Shown here piece after piece: positions 54,041-63,747 of a stretch of DNA of 64,000 nt. Below the pieces are notes generated by a model, which saw nothing but the letters and a program-made list of their open reading frames with translations, did no database searches and was not told where the DNA came from. The position numbers and the translations under genes are program-made. The stretch spans positions 1 through 64,000 of the forward strand of contig NZ_JAPTGG010000017.1 of the NCBI RefSeq assembly GCF_026891035.1, read 5' to 3'. Numbering within the stretch: position 1 is the stretch's first letter; every line of letters starts with the position of its first letter. Origin of the DNA: Dasania phycosphaerae. Its GTDB lineage: Bacteria > Pseudomonadota > Gammaproteobacteria > Pseudomonadales > Dasaniaceae.

Positions 54041-54478
54041 TCACACCGTATTCACTGGCTCATTTAGCAACAACCAATACATACCTAAATGACTAACAGC
54101 CTGCACAAATTCATTAAAATCCACTGGCTTTCTAACATAGCTATTGGCACCCAATTTATATCCACTCACCAAATCCTGTTCCTCTTTTGATGAAGTAACA
54201 ATCACTACTGGAAGATACTTAGTAGTGTCATTAGCTCGAATTTCTTGCAGCACTTCCAAGCCATCTTTTTTAGGCAGCTTGAGATCCAATAATATTACCG
54301 CTGGCAATACCGTTTTAACCCCCTGGTAACTGCCGGTTGCAAATAAATAGTCCAAGGCCTCAACGCCATCACTAGCCACAACAATCTCATTATTCAGCTT
54401 GCTTTTTCTAAACGCTCGCAAGGCTAACTGCTGATCGTCTGGATTATCTTCAACTAACAATATTGGATTGTTGTTCAT
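54041..54478 (-). CDS. Single-domain response regulator (Rcp1-like)
   Basis: This 145-aa stand-alone REC domain begins MNNNPILLVEDNPDDQQLAL, has phospho-Asp in VILLDLKLPKKDG and the conserved Lys in YVRKPVDFNEF. The type is typical partner of phytochrome-like kinases. ATG at 54478 with GGGAG nine bases upstream; it overlaps the 3' end of the kinase gene. It may relay phosphate from the kinase to the REC of the next gene. Confidence 0.88.
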   Translation of the reverse strand: MNNNPILLVEDNPDDQQLALRAFRKSKLNNEIVVASDGVEALDYLFATGSYQGVKTVLPAVILLDLKLPKKDGLEVLQEIRANDTTKYLPVVIVTSSKEEQDLVSGYKLGANSYVRKPVDFNEFVQAVSHLGMYWLLLNEPVNTV

Positions 54479-56036
54479 TAAAATCACTCCCTAGATTATC
54501 AACCGGATTACTGGCACTGCTATCACCAGAGACAGTAAAATAAAAAACCGTCCCCTCGCCCACTTTCGACTCAGCCCATATATCGCCACCGTGGCGACTC
54601 ACTATCCTTTTAACAGTGGCCAAGCCCACACCAGTCCCGGGATAGTCATCAGAAGAGTGTAAGCGCTGGAAAGCACCGAAAAGCTTACCCGCATAAGCCA
54701 TATCAAAACCAGCACCATTATCCTGGACAAAAAATGCCGCTTTCCCCTCTTTTTGCCGCAACCCAAACTCTATGTGGGTCTTGTCTTTTTTACTGGAATA
54801 CTTCCACGCATTATGCAGTAAATTATGCAAGGCTATACGCATCATTTGCCTATCGCATGTTGCACTAAGATCGGAAGTTATCTGTATATCAGCGTCGCGT
54901 TCAGGATTATCTTCTTGCAACTCTGTAAATAACTCTTCTACCAGCTCACTTAAATTGACATTTTCGAATTTAAAGGAGGTCCGACTAACCCTGGATAAGT
55001 TCAGCATATCGTCTATCAAAATACCCATACGCTGCGCAGCCAAACGAATTCTATCTAAGTAATCGGCACCCATTTCATCAAAGCTGTCTTGATAGTCCTC
55101 TAATAATGCTTGGCTAAAACCGTCTATGGCTCTTAACGGCGTACGAAGATCGTGTGACACTGAATAACTAAATGACTCTAACTCTTTATTGATGGTCTCT
55201 AACTGCAGTGTTCTATCCTTAACTCTTTTTTCAAGCTCCACATTGAGACGCAAAACTTTAGACTCAGATTCACGCAAAGCCTTTTCAGCTAATTTTCGCT
55301 CTTTAACCTCTTGGCTCATTTTTCTATTGGCATCCAATAGTTTCTTGCTGCTTTTTTCTATTTCTGCCAGCATGGAATTAAACGCTTCAACTAATCCGCC
55401 AACCTCATCATCGCTCACCTTAGTTGCTCTCAAGGAGTAATCTCGCTCCTGCATAACCTTACGCGCCAAACCGGCAACCTTTAAAATAGGATTGGTAACC
55501 GTATCCTGTAACCAGAGTGAAAGCAGGAAAGCAATAAAAACAGCTAAAATAGCACCAATTAAGGTAAAACTAAGATTAAGTAAAAGCTTGTCAAATAACT
55601 TATAGTCCGCCTGCAAATAAATCGTACCCAGTATTTCATCATTTGCCACTATCCGCTTAAATACAAGGATGGCATCACCCTCGACTTTAATACCTTCAGA
55701 ATCAGGCAAAGCTGGCAAGCTATCTTTACTAATATCTGAGCGAGTATAATGGGCAAACAATCCTCCACGTTCATTATAAATTGCCACGGCTTGGATATAA
55801 TCCCGGTCATCTGAGTAAGATAAATATTCATTTGCAGAGTCACTATCATCAAACTGCAATGCGGGCGTATTCACTCTGGCAAGCATTGAGGCCTGAGCCA
55901 GCATTTCATTGCTGTAGTTTTCATGATAATGCGATAAATCTTTATACAATTTAACGCCTGAAGAAATAACTAAGGCAATGATAGTAGTAGCCATAATAGC
56001 CACCATAAGCTTAGTACGTATAGAGTGTATACTCAT
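54450..56036 (-). CDS. Membrane sensor histidine kinase with CHASE8-like domain and HAMP
   Basis: This 528-aa protein has TM1 at about 10-32, a periplasmic CHASE8-like domain (33-150; TPALQFDDSDSANEYL), TM2 at about 152-175, HAMP, a coiled coil, HisKA with VSHDLRTPLRAIDGFSQAL (phytochrome-kinase type) and HATPase_c (HNAWKYS, DNGAGFDM, GTGVGLATVKRI). CHASE8 kinases are commonly found next to YfiR genes. It starts 2 bp after the YfiR gene ends. Confidence 0.88.
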   Translation of the reverse strand: MSIHSIRTKLMVAIMATTIIALVISSGVKLYKDLSHYHENYSNEMLAQASMLARVNTPALQFDDSDSANEYLSYSDDRDYIQAVAIYNERGGLFAHYTRSDISKDSLPALPDSEGIKVEGDAILVFKRIVANDEILGTIYLQADYKLFDKLLLNLSFTLIGAILAVFIAFLLSLWLQDTVTNPILKVAGLARKVMQERDYSLRATKVSDDEVGGLVEAFNSMLAEIEKSSKKLLDANRKMSQEVKERKLAEKALRESESKVLRLNVELEKRVKDRTLQLETINKELESFSYSVSHDLRTPLRAIDGFSQALLEDYQDSFDEMGADYLDRIRLAAQRMGILIDDMLNLSRVSRTSFKFENVNLSELVEELFTELQEDNPERDADIQITSDLSATCDRQMMRIALHNLLHNAWKYSSKKDKTHIEFGLRQKEGKAAFFVQDNGAGFDMAYAGKLFGAFQRLHSSDDYPGTGVGLATVKRIVSRHGGDIWAESKVGEGTVFYFTVSGDSSASNPVDNLGSDFNEQQSNIVS

Positions 56037-56038
56037 AT

Positions 56039-56593
56039 TTAGTCACTCGTTGATACCTTGCGTGCCACAGACAATAGCTGAGCCCCTAGTTTTAGCCCTG
56101 ACTTTTCCGCATAGTGTTTTTCTATATCAAATCTCACACGATCATTTTCTATAACGAAATTAATCATCCCGACTCGCTTGCCATTAGTAATTTCAGTAAC
56201 TGTTAACACTGGTTTTTCTAGTAACAGGGTTAACACTTGATGAACCTGCATAAATTTTTCACCAGCAACATAAATGACGTGCATTCCCTCTAGTTCAGAC
56301 ACCGAAGAGAAACTATAAACTTCAACATTTCTACCGGCGACTATACGATCATAAACAACGTGCTGTAGTTCATGGGCCATAACATCATCGTTTATCACCG
56401 CAATTTTCAGCGGCGATTGAGCATCAGGGAAAACAGTTACTGGCCAACGTATATAATTGCAGAACTTATATAGAAAAGCTGCCTTAACACGAGCTTCAGT
56501 TGCCACCTCTTGCGACCAACTTAAACTACAGATAAAACAGAGCAGTAAAACCTTAGCGGATGTAACTGCTGTATATCTCTTCACTGCTGCCAC
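56039..56593 (-). CDS. YfiR-family periplasmic protein (DUF4154)
   Basis: This 184-aa protein has a signal peptide (cleaved near residue 29) and the DUF4154 signature EARVKAAFLYKFCNYIRWP, then VINDDVMAHEL and GRNVEVYSF. In Pseudomonas, YfiR represses the cyclase YfiN from the periplasm in response to redox or envelope stress. Here it lies between a TonB receptor gene (13-bp overlap) and a CHASE8 kinase gene, which would be its natural partner. Confidence 0.87.
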   Translation of the reverse strand: MAAVKRYTAVTSAKVLLLCFICSLSWSQEVATEARVKAAFLYKFCNYIRWPVTVFPDAQSPLKIAVINDDVMAHELQHVVYDRIVAGRNVEVYSFSSVSELEGMHVIYVAGEKFMQVHQVLTLLLEKPVLTVTEITNGKRVGMINFVIENDRVRFDIEKHYAEKSGLKLGAQLLSVARKVSTSD

Positions 56594-58515
56594 CTTATCG
56601 ACAGATAAACGCTACGTTCTACTTCGGTACGCAAGGGGCTGGTACCAAACTCTGGGTGCTGGCCATCAAAAAGATTTCGCCCTGTTAAGGCTAGCTCTAT
56701 ATCTCGCCGCCACTGCCAAGCTATGCGTGCATCCACCGCCACATAAGCAGGCACCTCGGGCTGAGGTAAAGCGCCTACCCTACGCACGGTTATATCTAGC
56801 TGCTTATCATCAGCTATATCCCACTGTGAGCGTAGCTTCCACTGATGCGAAGGATCATTGCCCTCACTCTCACCATTATTAAGATCGGCGCTGCTAGACT
56901 TTAAATTAAAACGCTGCTGCTGAATTAACAGCCCAGCATTTAATTGCCAGCTATCACTTAAGCGCCAACTACCCCAGGTTTCTATACCTTGTGAAACACC
57001 TGTCAAACCATTAGCCAGAGTAAAGGCCCCCATGCTGTTAGGTTCCACAGTACGCAAATCATCGTACTCAGCGTAGAAAGCGGTTATCGACCAATTCACA
57101 GCCTGTAACGATTGCCTATAACCTAGTTCATAAACCTGCGCGGTCTCAGACTCAAAACCATCACCACCCGCTATTAAATAAGGCTCTAGTCCTGGCGAAT
57201 AAAAATCGCTATCTATACGCGAAGGCGTACGCACTGCTCGAGAAACAGCCCCCCATAGCAATTGTTTGTTATCAATATACCAAGCCAATCTGGCGGCAGG
57301 CATAAATTCCGTTCCCGAATAGTCATTGCGCTCTACCCGTGCATCTAGGGTGAGTAGTAGTTTCTCACTTAACTTAATTTCGTCCTGCACAAACAATGAG
57401 TACCAACTCAAGTTTTTTGTGGCCGGTAAAAAAGCTAATACTGGAGTATTATTGATGCTGTCTTTTGCTTCGCGATAATCCATTCCCCACTGCACACTGT
57501 GTGCTGGCAGCGGCTGAAAGTGATAACGAAAATCTATAGAGTAGCTACGCAAATGTTCGGCAAAAATTCCTGGATAATCTCTAGAGGTATAATCGTAATA
57601 GGCACTAACAGCCACCCCTTCATTAACACCCAGCTCACGCCGCCAGTGCAGCAGTAGATTGGCACCAGCAGTTTCTCGGTGCCCAGGTGCGGGTAACTCT
57701 ATCTCCCCGCTATAGGCATCCCCTTGTAACTGCAGGTTATCCGCACCAGACTGCCAATCAATACGAAAACCTGTTTGTAAACTATCCCAGCCATCCTCTT
57801 GATCGCCACCGTCGGCGCGCTCGCTGGGCTGTCTATTTAAAAATTTGGCATAGATCCTGTAGTCAGCATTTTCCCCAAGCTTATTGCCATAACGAGCAGC
57901 TACATTCGCTTCCATATTGCCCGCACCAGCACTAATAAGCCCGCCCGCTGTATTGCCAGCAGAGCGGGTAATAATATTGATCACCCCGTTAACGGCATTG
58001 GCCCCCCAAATAGCTGCAGCCGGCCCGCTAATAATTTCTATACGTTCTACATCTTCAAGCATTACCTCTTGAGCATCCCAGAACACACCGGAAAACAACG
58101 GGGTATAGACCATGCGGCCATCTATTAGCACCTGTAGTTTATTACTCACCGAGCCATTAAAACCGCGAGCGCTAATGGCATATCTATAAGCATCGACCTG
58201 CGCTACCTGTAAATTAGGCGCCATACGTAACACCTCTGGCAGGCTATTAGCACCAGATCGGCGTATATCACTTTGAGTAATAACAAATATGGAGGTTGGC
58301 GACTCTGATAGTAATGCGTTTTTCCTGGCAACAGAGGTCACTTCAATATTGGCCAGCTGCTCTAAACTTAAATCTGCCAATGAAAAATGGGGGGGTGCAA
58401 CTTCGTCAGCCAGACTACCCGATGAAACCAGTAGCATTGACAATAGATAACCGAGTATAGTTTGGCGCCGAGAATAAAAACTGTGATTAGCCTGATGTAA
58501 CCCTAAGAAATCCAT
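56581..58515 (-). CDS. TonB-dependent receptor of the YfiR-associated group
   Basis: This 644-aa outer-membrane protein has a signal peptide and a plug domain with IEVTSVARKNALLSESPTSI (TonB-box side) and GPAAAIWGANAVNGVINIIT. The beta-barrel is fairly short and ends LSIRWQQ. It is BtuB/CirA-like in plug sequence. It heads the signalling run, which suggests a sensing role in addition to or instead of uptake. The ligand is unknown. Confidence 0.87.
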   Translation of the reverse strand: MDFLGLHQANHSFYSRRQTILGYLLSMLLVSSGSLADEVAPPHFSLADLSLEQLANIEVTSVARKNALLSESPTSIFVITQSDIRRSGANSLPEVLRMAPNLQVAQVDAYRYAISARGFNGSVSNKLQVLIDGRMVYTPLFSGVFWDAQEVMLEDVERIEIISGPAAAIWGANAVNGVINIITRSAGNTAGGLISAGAGNMEANVAARYGNKLGENADYRIYAKFLNRQPSERADGGDQEDGWDSLQTGFRIDWQSGADNLQLQGDAYSGEIELPAPGHRETAGANLLLHWRRELGVNEGVAVSAYYDYTSRDYPGIFAEHLRSYSIDFRYHFQPLPAHSVQWGMDYREAKDSINNTPVLAFLPATKNLSWYSLFVQDEIKLSEKLLLTLDARVERNDYSGTEFMPAARLAWYIDNKQLLWGAVSRAVRTPSRIDSDFYSPGLEPYLIAGGDGFESETAQVYELGYRQSLQAVNWSITAFYAEYDDLRTVEPNSMGAFTLANGLTGVSQGIETWGSWRLSDSWQLNAGLLIQQQRFNLKSSSADLNNGESEGNDPSHQWKLRSQWDIADDKQLDITVRRVGALPQPEVPAYVAVDARIAWQWRRDIELALTGRNLFDGQHPEFGTSPLRTEVERSVYLSIRWQQ

Positions 58516-58793
58516 TTAATATTAGCTCCGGCCATAAACACCAATATCCACAGCTTGGGTTGATAAAATTAATCGCTATAGATTAAAAACATCTATTAAG
58601 CTCCCCATTTAAAATAGCTCACAGTGACTTTATTGCCAGCAGCAATTAATCGCGTCTATATCTTTTTTGCTGATAAAAAAAATTATGTATATAGCAATAT
58701 AGAAATTAACAAAATAAGTTGCTAAAGATAAAGAATACAGGAGCCACTAAACGTCACAGTAGCTAATCATGAGAACTAAAACTGAACTGCTAA

Positions 58794-60869
58794 CTAGGCC
58801 TGACCCTGCCTAGAATGGATATTTTTGATAATGCAGTTTTTTAAACGCTTAGGATCTATGGGTTTACTGAGGTAATCATTCATACCAGCCGCTAAAAACC
58901 GCTCCTTGTCGCCTACCATACCGTGAGCGGTCATAGCGACAATGGGAGTCTTCTGCCATTGCGGCCGCCGTCGAATTTCAACAGCGGCAGTTACGCCATC
59001 CATAACAGGCATATCTATATCCATAAATATTAGTGCGTAAGTGTCGGCAGCAATATTATCTAACTTAACCACCGCCTCCAATCCATCGGCGACCACATCT
59101 ACCGCTATACCAAAATGCTCCAACATTCCTTTAGCAACAGCTTGGTTGACTAAGTTATCCTCGGCTAGCAGCACTTTCAAGCCAGAGTATAGCCGCCGCT
59201 CATTATTTGTTTCACTCCTATAATCACTAGTCTTATCATGGCCGTGATTAGCCCCGGCTGAGCGTACGGGTATAGAAAAGCTAAATTCTGCCCCTTTGTG
59301 CTTAATACTGCTTACCCCTATTTCACCGCCCATCAGCTCAACCAACTGCTGACAAATAGCCAAGCCTAAACCAGTACCGCCATACTCTCTGGTAGTTGAA
59401 CCATCGGCCTGGGTAAATGGATGAAATATTTTTTTCTGCTGCTCTACATCCAGACCTATACCGCTATCTACCACAGAGAATATTAATCTCACCCCTGAAT
59501 CACTAACATCAGTTGCAGCTATTGATACTTCTACTGCCCCTTGCTTAGAAAACTTAATAGCATTACTAAGCAAATTGCTCAGCACTTGCATAATACGCGT
59601 TTCATCGGCATTAACGACGGCAGGGACACTGGCCGCTATTTGGGTAATTAATTTTAAACCTTTTTTCTCAGCAGCATGCTTGAACAAGGTTTCAAGCTTA
59701 TACGTTAAACGGCTAACTTCGAAACTTTGATTGTCTAGTTCTAGCTTACCTGCTTCAGCTTTAGAATAATCTAAAATATCGTCAATGATCCGCAACAAGG
59801 AGTGTGAGGCTAACTCTATATTGGCTAGCTGCTCTCTTTGGTTTTCTGCTAACGGTGATTGTTTTAACAGATAGGCCATGCCAACAACTGCGTTCATAGG
59901 CGTGCGTATTTCATGACTCATTCGGGCTAAAAACTCACTTTTTGCTTTATTGGCTAGTTCAGCCTCCTTACGCTTTATAGACTCTAACCTGACCTGCTGA
60001 ACCTCGTAAATCAAAAACAAACCAAAAATCATTATTAATACAATAATGACTAAGCCAAAAAAAACCGTGATTTTGAATTTACCTAAATCGGGCCCTCCGC
60101 GAAACTGATGATCAAAAAACCAGCGAAAATGCCAGTTTGCCCCTGCCGATAAAAACCGTGTTTCCAACCAATATTGTGGGTCAGAAATAACATCACCATT
60201 GACAATGAGTTTTGTTAAATGCTCACCCGCAATCGACTCTATTGTTAATTGGCCATTAAAACCCGGCTCATTGTTTAAGGCCGACAAATCATTAAGCAAT
60301 TCCTGCAAATAAATAAGTGATACCACAAACAAGTCATCATCATGCCCCCCGCCCACAGCGCTAATTAATAAACTAGTCGCATTGTCACTATGGCTATTCA
60401 TAGGATAAAAGTACAAACGATCATCCTTAGCTGCTGTAGCAATTGCACTCGCAATAATTGAACTGGGCTTAAAAATTGCCCCTACATGCAAAGCGGGATC
60501 AACTACAGAAGAGTGGACTACCGAGATATCACCGCTGCTGGCCCAACGCTTTAATACCGCAACCTCAACCGTACGGTTTCTTTCCCAGCTGTATTCTAAG
60601 CGCTCTATGGCGGTGAAAAACTCATCCTCTGACACATACTCTGAGGCCTCTTGATGAATCAATACAGTCAATAAGGTTTCTTGATATTGCTGCAGCCAAT
60701 TTAACCACGTCCTGGAAGCGTCTTGGGCTCGCATATTTGCTTGCTGCTGCCAGCTACTATGTGCAGCACGCCATTGATCAAACGCAAACACAGCAATAAT
60801 AATACTAATTGCCATCAAACAAATAACACCGCCCAGTAATAAGCGTTTAGAGGGTTTTGTGAGTGTCAT
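58794..60869 (-). CDS. Hybrid sensor histidine kinase/response regulator, partner of the TorT-like protein
   Basis: This 691-aa protein has TM1 at about 9-30, a periplasmic sensor region of about 240 residues, TM2 at about 273-294, HisKA with FLARMSHEIRTPMNAVVGM, HATPase_c (NLLSNAIKFS, DSGIGLDV, GTGLGLAICQQL) and a C-terminal REC (VLLAEDNLVNQAVA; phospho-Asp in LIFMDIDMPVMDG). The Hpt domain of TorS is missing and HAMP is not evident. It starts 11 bp after the TorT-like gene, so the pair is an operon. Confidence 0.88.
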   Translation of the reverse strand: MTLTKPSKRLLLGGVICLMAISIIIAVFAFDQWRAAHSSWQQQANMRAQDASRTWLNWLQQYQETLLTVLIHQEASEYVSEDEFFTAIERLEYSWERNRTVEVAVLKRWASSGDISVVHSSVVDPALHVGAIFKPSSIIASAIATAAKDDRLYFYPMNSHSDNATSLLISAVGGGHDDDLFVVSLIYLQELLNDLSALNNEPGFNGQLTIESIAGEHLTKLIVNGDVISDPQYWLETRFLSAGANWHFRWFFDHQFRGGPDLGKFKITVFFGLVIIVLIMIFGLFLIYEVQQVRLESIKRKEAELANKAKSEFLARMSHEIRTPMNAVVGMAYLLKQSPLAENQREQLANIELASHSLLRIIDDILDYSKAEAGKLELDNQSFEVSRLTYKLETLFKHAAEKKGLKLITQIAASVPAVVNADETRIMQVLSNLLSNAIKFSKQGAVEVSIAATDVSDSGVRLIFSVVDSGIGLDVEQQKKIFHPFTQADGSTTREYGGTGLGLAICQQLVELMGGEIGVSSIKHKGAEFSFSIPVRSAGANHGHDKTSDYRSETNNERRLYSGLKVLLAEDNLVNQAVAKGMLEHFGIAVDVVADGLEAVVKLDNIAADTYALIFMDIDMPVMDGVTAAVEIRRRPQWQKTPIVAMTAHGMVGDKERFLAAGMNDYLSKPIDPKRLKNCIIKNIHSRQGQA

Positions 60870-60880
60870 AAATTAATCAT

Positions 60881-61951
60881 TTATTTAATGGACAATTCAG
60901 CTGAAAAGCCATTGGGCGCCAACATAGCCGCTGTATCGACCTGCTGTATATTATTATTATCAATCATTTTTATCCTAGGCCCGGCATGCTTGTAATATGA
61001 TTTTCCTTCTAAAATCCTTACGGTTTGATCTATTGCCAATTGCCCTTGCAGCACCGCGGCTATACTGGGAGCCGCTAACACCTGCTTCCTTGCAATCGCA
61101 TTATAAATACTACGCGTCATATAATAGGAGATTAGCTCTGGCCTATTAACGCCAGAATAGCGCCTAACCATAGGCAGCGCTGCCAAAATAGCGGCGGCGT
61201 TACCTACAACCACATCAATATCATCATGGTCTGCAAAGGTTTCTAGTAACAGCTCACCCTGAGCCTTACGCCCCACATCACCATATCGGGTAGCCACTAT
61301 AGTAATGGGATGCCCCGCCAAAGCCTCAACAAAGCCACGATTCCCCAACTCTACCCAAGCGGCTGATTCAGGCCCGGGAAACCACGCCAACTTTAACGGC
61401 CGTTGTAGCTGCCGCTGCATTTCAATAATGTATTGTGCGGTTACTTTACCAACATGATAAAAAGATACCAACGATCTAGCTGCCACTAAGGGGCTACTCA
61501 TACCATTAACCAGATCAATAACAGGAATATTTTTTTCGGCCAATTCGGCCACCAAATCATTTAAACCTTCACTATCTATGGCCGCAATCAAAACTGCCTC
61601 AGCACCCTGTGCCACACATTGCTTGATCTGTTTAATCTGGTAAGCCAAGTTACCATAGCCACCCGCCTGATAAAATTCTAGCGCCACCCCCTGGCGCCGT
61701 GACTCTTGCACTACACCATAATTAAGCGCCATCCAGTAATCATCTTTTAGATGCGGAATGCTAACGCATAAACGCCATTTTTTACTGGCTTTAGCAAGCG
61801 CGTTGTAGCTGAGTTGGCGGCTTTCACCCTCCATATCAAAGGGGTTTACTGCTGAGTCTATAACCACTGGAAACCAAGACTTTTGCTGCCCCCAAGCAAA
61901 ACTTTGCATACTGACAACCATCAATACAACGATTACTTTTATCATATTCAC
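60881..61951 (-). CDS. TorT-like periplasmic binding protein
   Basis: This 356-aa type I periplasmic binding protein has a signal peptide (cleaved after SFAWG, about residue 21). The segments WRLCVSIPHLKDDYWMALNYG and QAGGYGNLAYQIKQIKQCVAQG match TorT, the TMAO-sensing partner of the TorS kinase. Cys57 and Cys112 could correspond to family cysteines. No torR, torC, torA or torD gene is in the window, so the ligand may not be TMAO. Confidence 0.85.
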   Translation of the reverse strand: MNMIKVIVVLMVVSMQSFAWGQQKSWFPVVIDSAVNPFDMEGESRQLSYNALAKASKKWRLCVSIPHLKDDYWMALNYGVVQESRRQGVALEFYQAGGYGNLAYQIKQIKQCVAQGAEAVLIAAIDSEGLNDLVAELAEKNIPVIDLVNGMSSPLVAARSLVSFYHVGKVTAQYIIEMQRQLQRPLKLAWFPGPESAAWVELGNRGFVEALAGHPITIVATRYGDVGRKAQGELLLETFADHDDIDVVVGNAAAILAALPMVRRYSGVNRPELISYYMTRSIYNAIARKQVLAAPSIAAVLQGQLAIDQTVRILEGKSYYKHAGPRIKMIDNNNIQQVDTAAMLAPNGFSAELSIK

Positions 61952-62317
61952 ATTTTAGCCATTAATTAGTGTCGATATATTATATAGCTCATAAATACAA
62001 AAACCCCTATCTTTTCGCCCTTTAATCACTGCGTTAAGCTTTGAGAAACATAGGCTTAGGCTAAATAAATCACCAGCATTAGGCTATTTCGATTCCTTTT
62101 GCCATAACTTCCCACCCAATAGAGGCAAACTGCGTGATACTCAAGAAAATTCAGCAAAACAACTTTTATCTCAAACAATATTCGACAGCGTTTTTGCCTG
62201 CAACTTAATAACTAGCTTAAACACTCTGCCTTGGCTCTATCACAACAACTGATACGCCTAAGGTTTCGGATTTTAGCAAGCCTTGTGCTTTTCATTGTTA
62301 ATTAAATGATATTTTTA
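61952..62317. other. Upstream region of the TorT-like gene, no gene seen
   Basis: 366 bp with no open frame of useful length and no convincing hairpin terminator. It must hold the TorT-like gene's promoter (minus) and any enhancer for the sigma54 promoter at 62318 (plus). No site could be assigned. Confidence 0.5.
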
Positions 62318-62333
62318 TTGGCACCAAGTTTGC
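62318..62333 (+). promoter_or_regulatory. Sigma54 (RpoN) promoter
   Basis: TTGGCAC (62318-62324), a 5-bp spacer, then TTGC (62330-62333). This is the -24/-12 consensus with exact spacing and every invariant base (GG and GC). The predicted start of transcription is near 62344. No coding gene follows on the plus strand. Confidence 0.75.
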
Positions 62334-62343
62334 CTCACTATGC

Positions 62344-62515
62344 TTACACTTAAAGTGATCACCAGCACAGAGGAGATGCTTTACCCAGTACCAGCCAGCT
62401 TGTTGTAATTAGTTGTTGTTAATAAACAAAAATAAATACCTAATACCATCTACACAGCTGGGTAAACCAAAATAACAAGCAAAAAAAAACCAGCTGCTGC
62501 TGGTTTTTTTTTGCT
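62344..62515 (+). ncRNA. Candidate sigma54-dependent small RNA
   Basis: About 172 nt lie between the sigma54 promoter and a 17-bp terminator, without an ORF. Predicted structure: a small 5' hairpin (62347-62357), a long-range stem TTTACCCAG (62380-62388) with CTGGGTAAA (62458-62466) enclosing an unpaired A-rich loop (62420-62440), then AATAACAA (62471-62478) and the terminator. AATAACAA is an exact AAYAAYAA motif and AACAAAAA fits AAnAAnAA, the Hfq/Crc-type motifs of CrcZ-like RNAs. The CrcZ comparison is inference; size is smaller. Confidence 0.6.
62478..62515 (+). terminator. Very strong intrinsic terminator
   Basis: A perfect 17-bp stem: AGC, nine A, CCAGC paired with GCTGG, nine T, GCT, with a TGCT loop. 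It works in either direction by sequence. No protein gene ends within 500 bp on either strand, which is why a small RNA is suspected. Confidence 0.85.
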
Positions 62516-63260
62516 TTTACCACTATCGGCCAACAGCCTAAGTAGCGAAGAGCGTCACTCCCACTCGATTGTAAATAAGACATTTTTCTTCTTATTTTTC
62601 ATACAGTTAAAATTCAACATTTAGACAATGCCATGATAAATACCATGATTAGAAAAAAATTTAAAAAAGTTACATTTATTTCCAGGGCGCACAAAAAACA
62701 ACCAAAACTCATCAAGACGAGCAATAGCTTAGAGCTTTAAATTTGATCTAATCCAACGGTCTTTATGGATCATACCACTTCTTCTCCCCAAAGAGGCTCA
62801 TTCATAGATGTGCAGAGTTGTTAGTGGTTACGATGGCTGAACAGTGAAAAAGGCGCTCATATACTTTAGATCAGTGCCCGATAGTCGACGCACTATGCCC
62901 CCAATCAACAATAAGAGCATACCGAGGGCAGCGCTGATGCTTATCGACAATTATATTATTACTTGAATACCGTAGAGATAAGAAATCCATACAAACGATT
63001 TATCTTATTGGTAGCGCATCCAAACCTTCAGGCAAGACCAAATAAAGGCGGGGGAAAGCACCCTGTTTGTTGTTATCCTGATGATGGTGGAGCGGCTAAA
63101 TTCAACACGATTGCCGGCCAGACCTGACCGGCATTGAATCTGGCCACTCGTTTTATGCAGATGACCAAGTCTACCGACGGCGGTTGAGCGGTAAGATAGA
63201 CTCTAAATTTGTAAGTGCATTAGTTTTGTCTGGGAGAGGTGAAAATCTGTGTTCTCGCGC
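62516..63260. other. Gene-poor stretch after flgB, possibly decayed DNA
   Basis: 745 bp without a recognisable gene. It lies where flgC would be expected on the minus strand, but no FlgC-like translation is found. On the plus strand an open frame without a start codon (about 63110-63313) runs into antisense flgB; its translation (for example GIESGHSFYADDQVYRRR) is not recognised and may be a remnant. The part 62560-62720 is AT-rich. Confidence 0.45.
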
Positions 63261-63653
63261 TTACTCTCCCCTGATCGCTTTCATCAACCCTTTAAAGCTC
63301 CCATTAAGTTTGATAAAGCTGAACTGAAAGTCCAGCGAGTTCTTCATATAGGCGGCTTGTTCCACCTGTTCTTCAACCGTATTGCCATCAATCGATGATT
63401 GCTGAGGAGTGCGATACAAGAGTTCAGGGGGGGTAGCTGCACCGGGCGCTTCGATGTGCCTTTGGCTTGTCTGGTTTAAACTCACTTTTTCTGACATTTT
63501 TTCCTGCAGAACACTCTGAAAACTCACATCCCGTGCTTTGAAATTTGGTGTGTCTGTATTGGCAAGGTTATTTGCCAATACAGCTGCCCTTTGGGTGCGA
63601 AATTTTAGTGCTGGCTCATGAATCCCCAGTGCCTTTTCAAAATTAATCGTCAT
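63261..63653 (-). CDS. flgB: Flagellar basal-body rod protein FlgB
   Basis: This 130-aa proximal rod protein starts MTINFEKALGIHEPALKFRT and has the rod-protein signature AVLANNLANTDTPNFKARD and the C-terminal AAYMKNSLDFQFSFIKLNG helix. ATG at 63653 has AGGA eight bases upstream. Length is near normal, so it looks intact. It stands alone: flgC, normally immediately downstream, is missing, and a decayed methyltransferase lies upstream. Confidence 0.92.
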   Translation of the reverse strand: MTINFEKALGIHEPALKFRTQRAAVLANNLANTDTPNFKARDVSFQSVLQEKMSEKVSLNQTSQRHIEAPGAATPPELLYRTPQQSSIDGNTVEEQVEQAAYMKNSLDFQFSFIKLNGSFKGLMKAIRGE

Positions 63654-63747
63654 GGTGTGTATCCTAAGTTAAAAAGTATTCTTTTATCGATTTTCATCGT
63701 GACTACTATATTTCCCCAACTTTTCTTGATAATAATCACTTATCTTT

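Noticed and set aside
63110..63313. Plus-strand open frame without start, ending antisense to flgB
   Set aside because: No start codon with a ribosome site and no recognised motif; noted only as a possible remnant.
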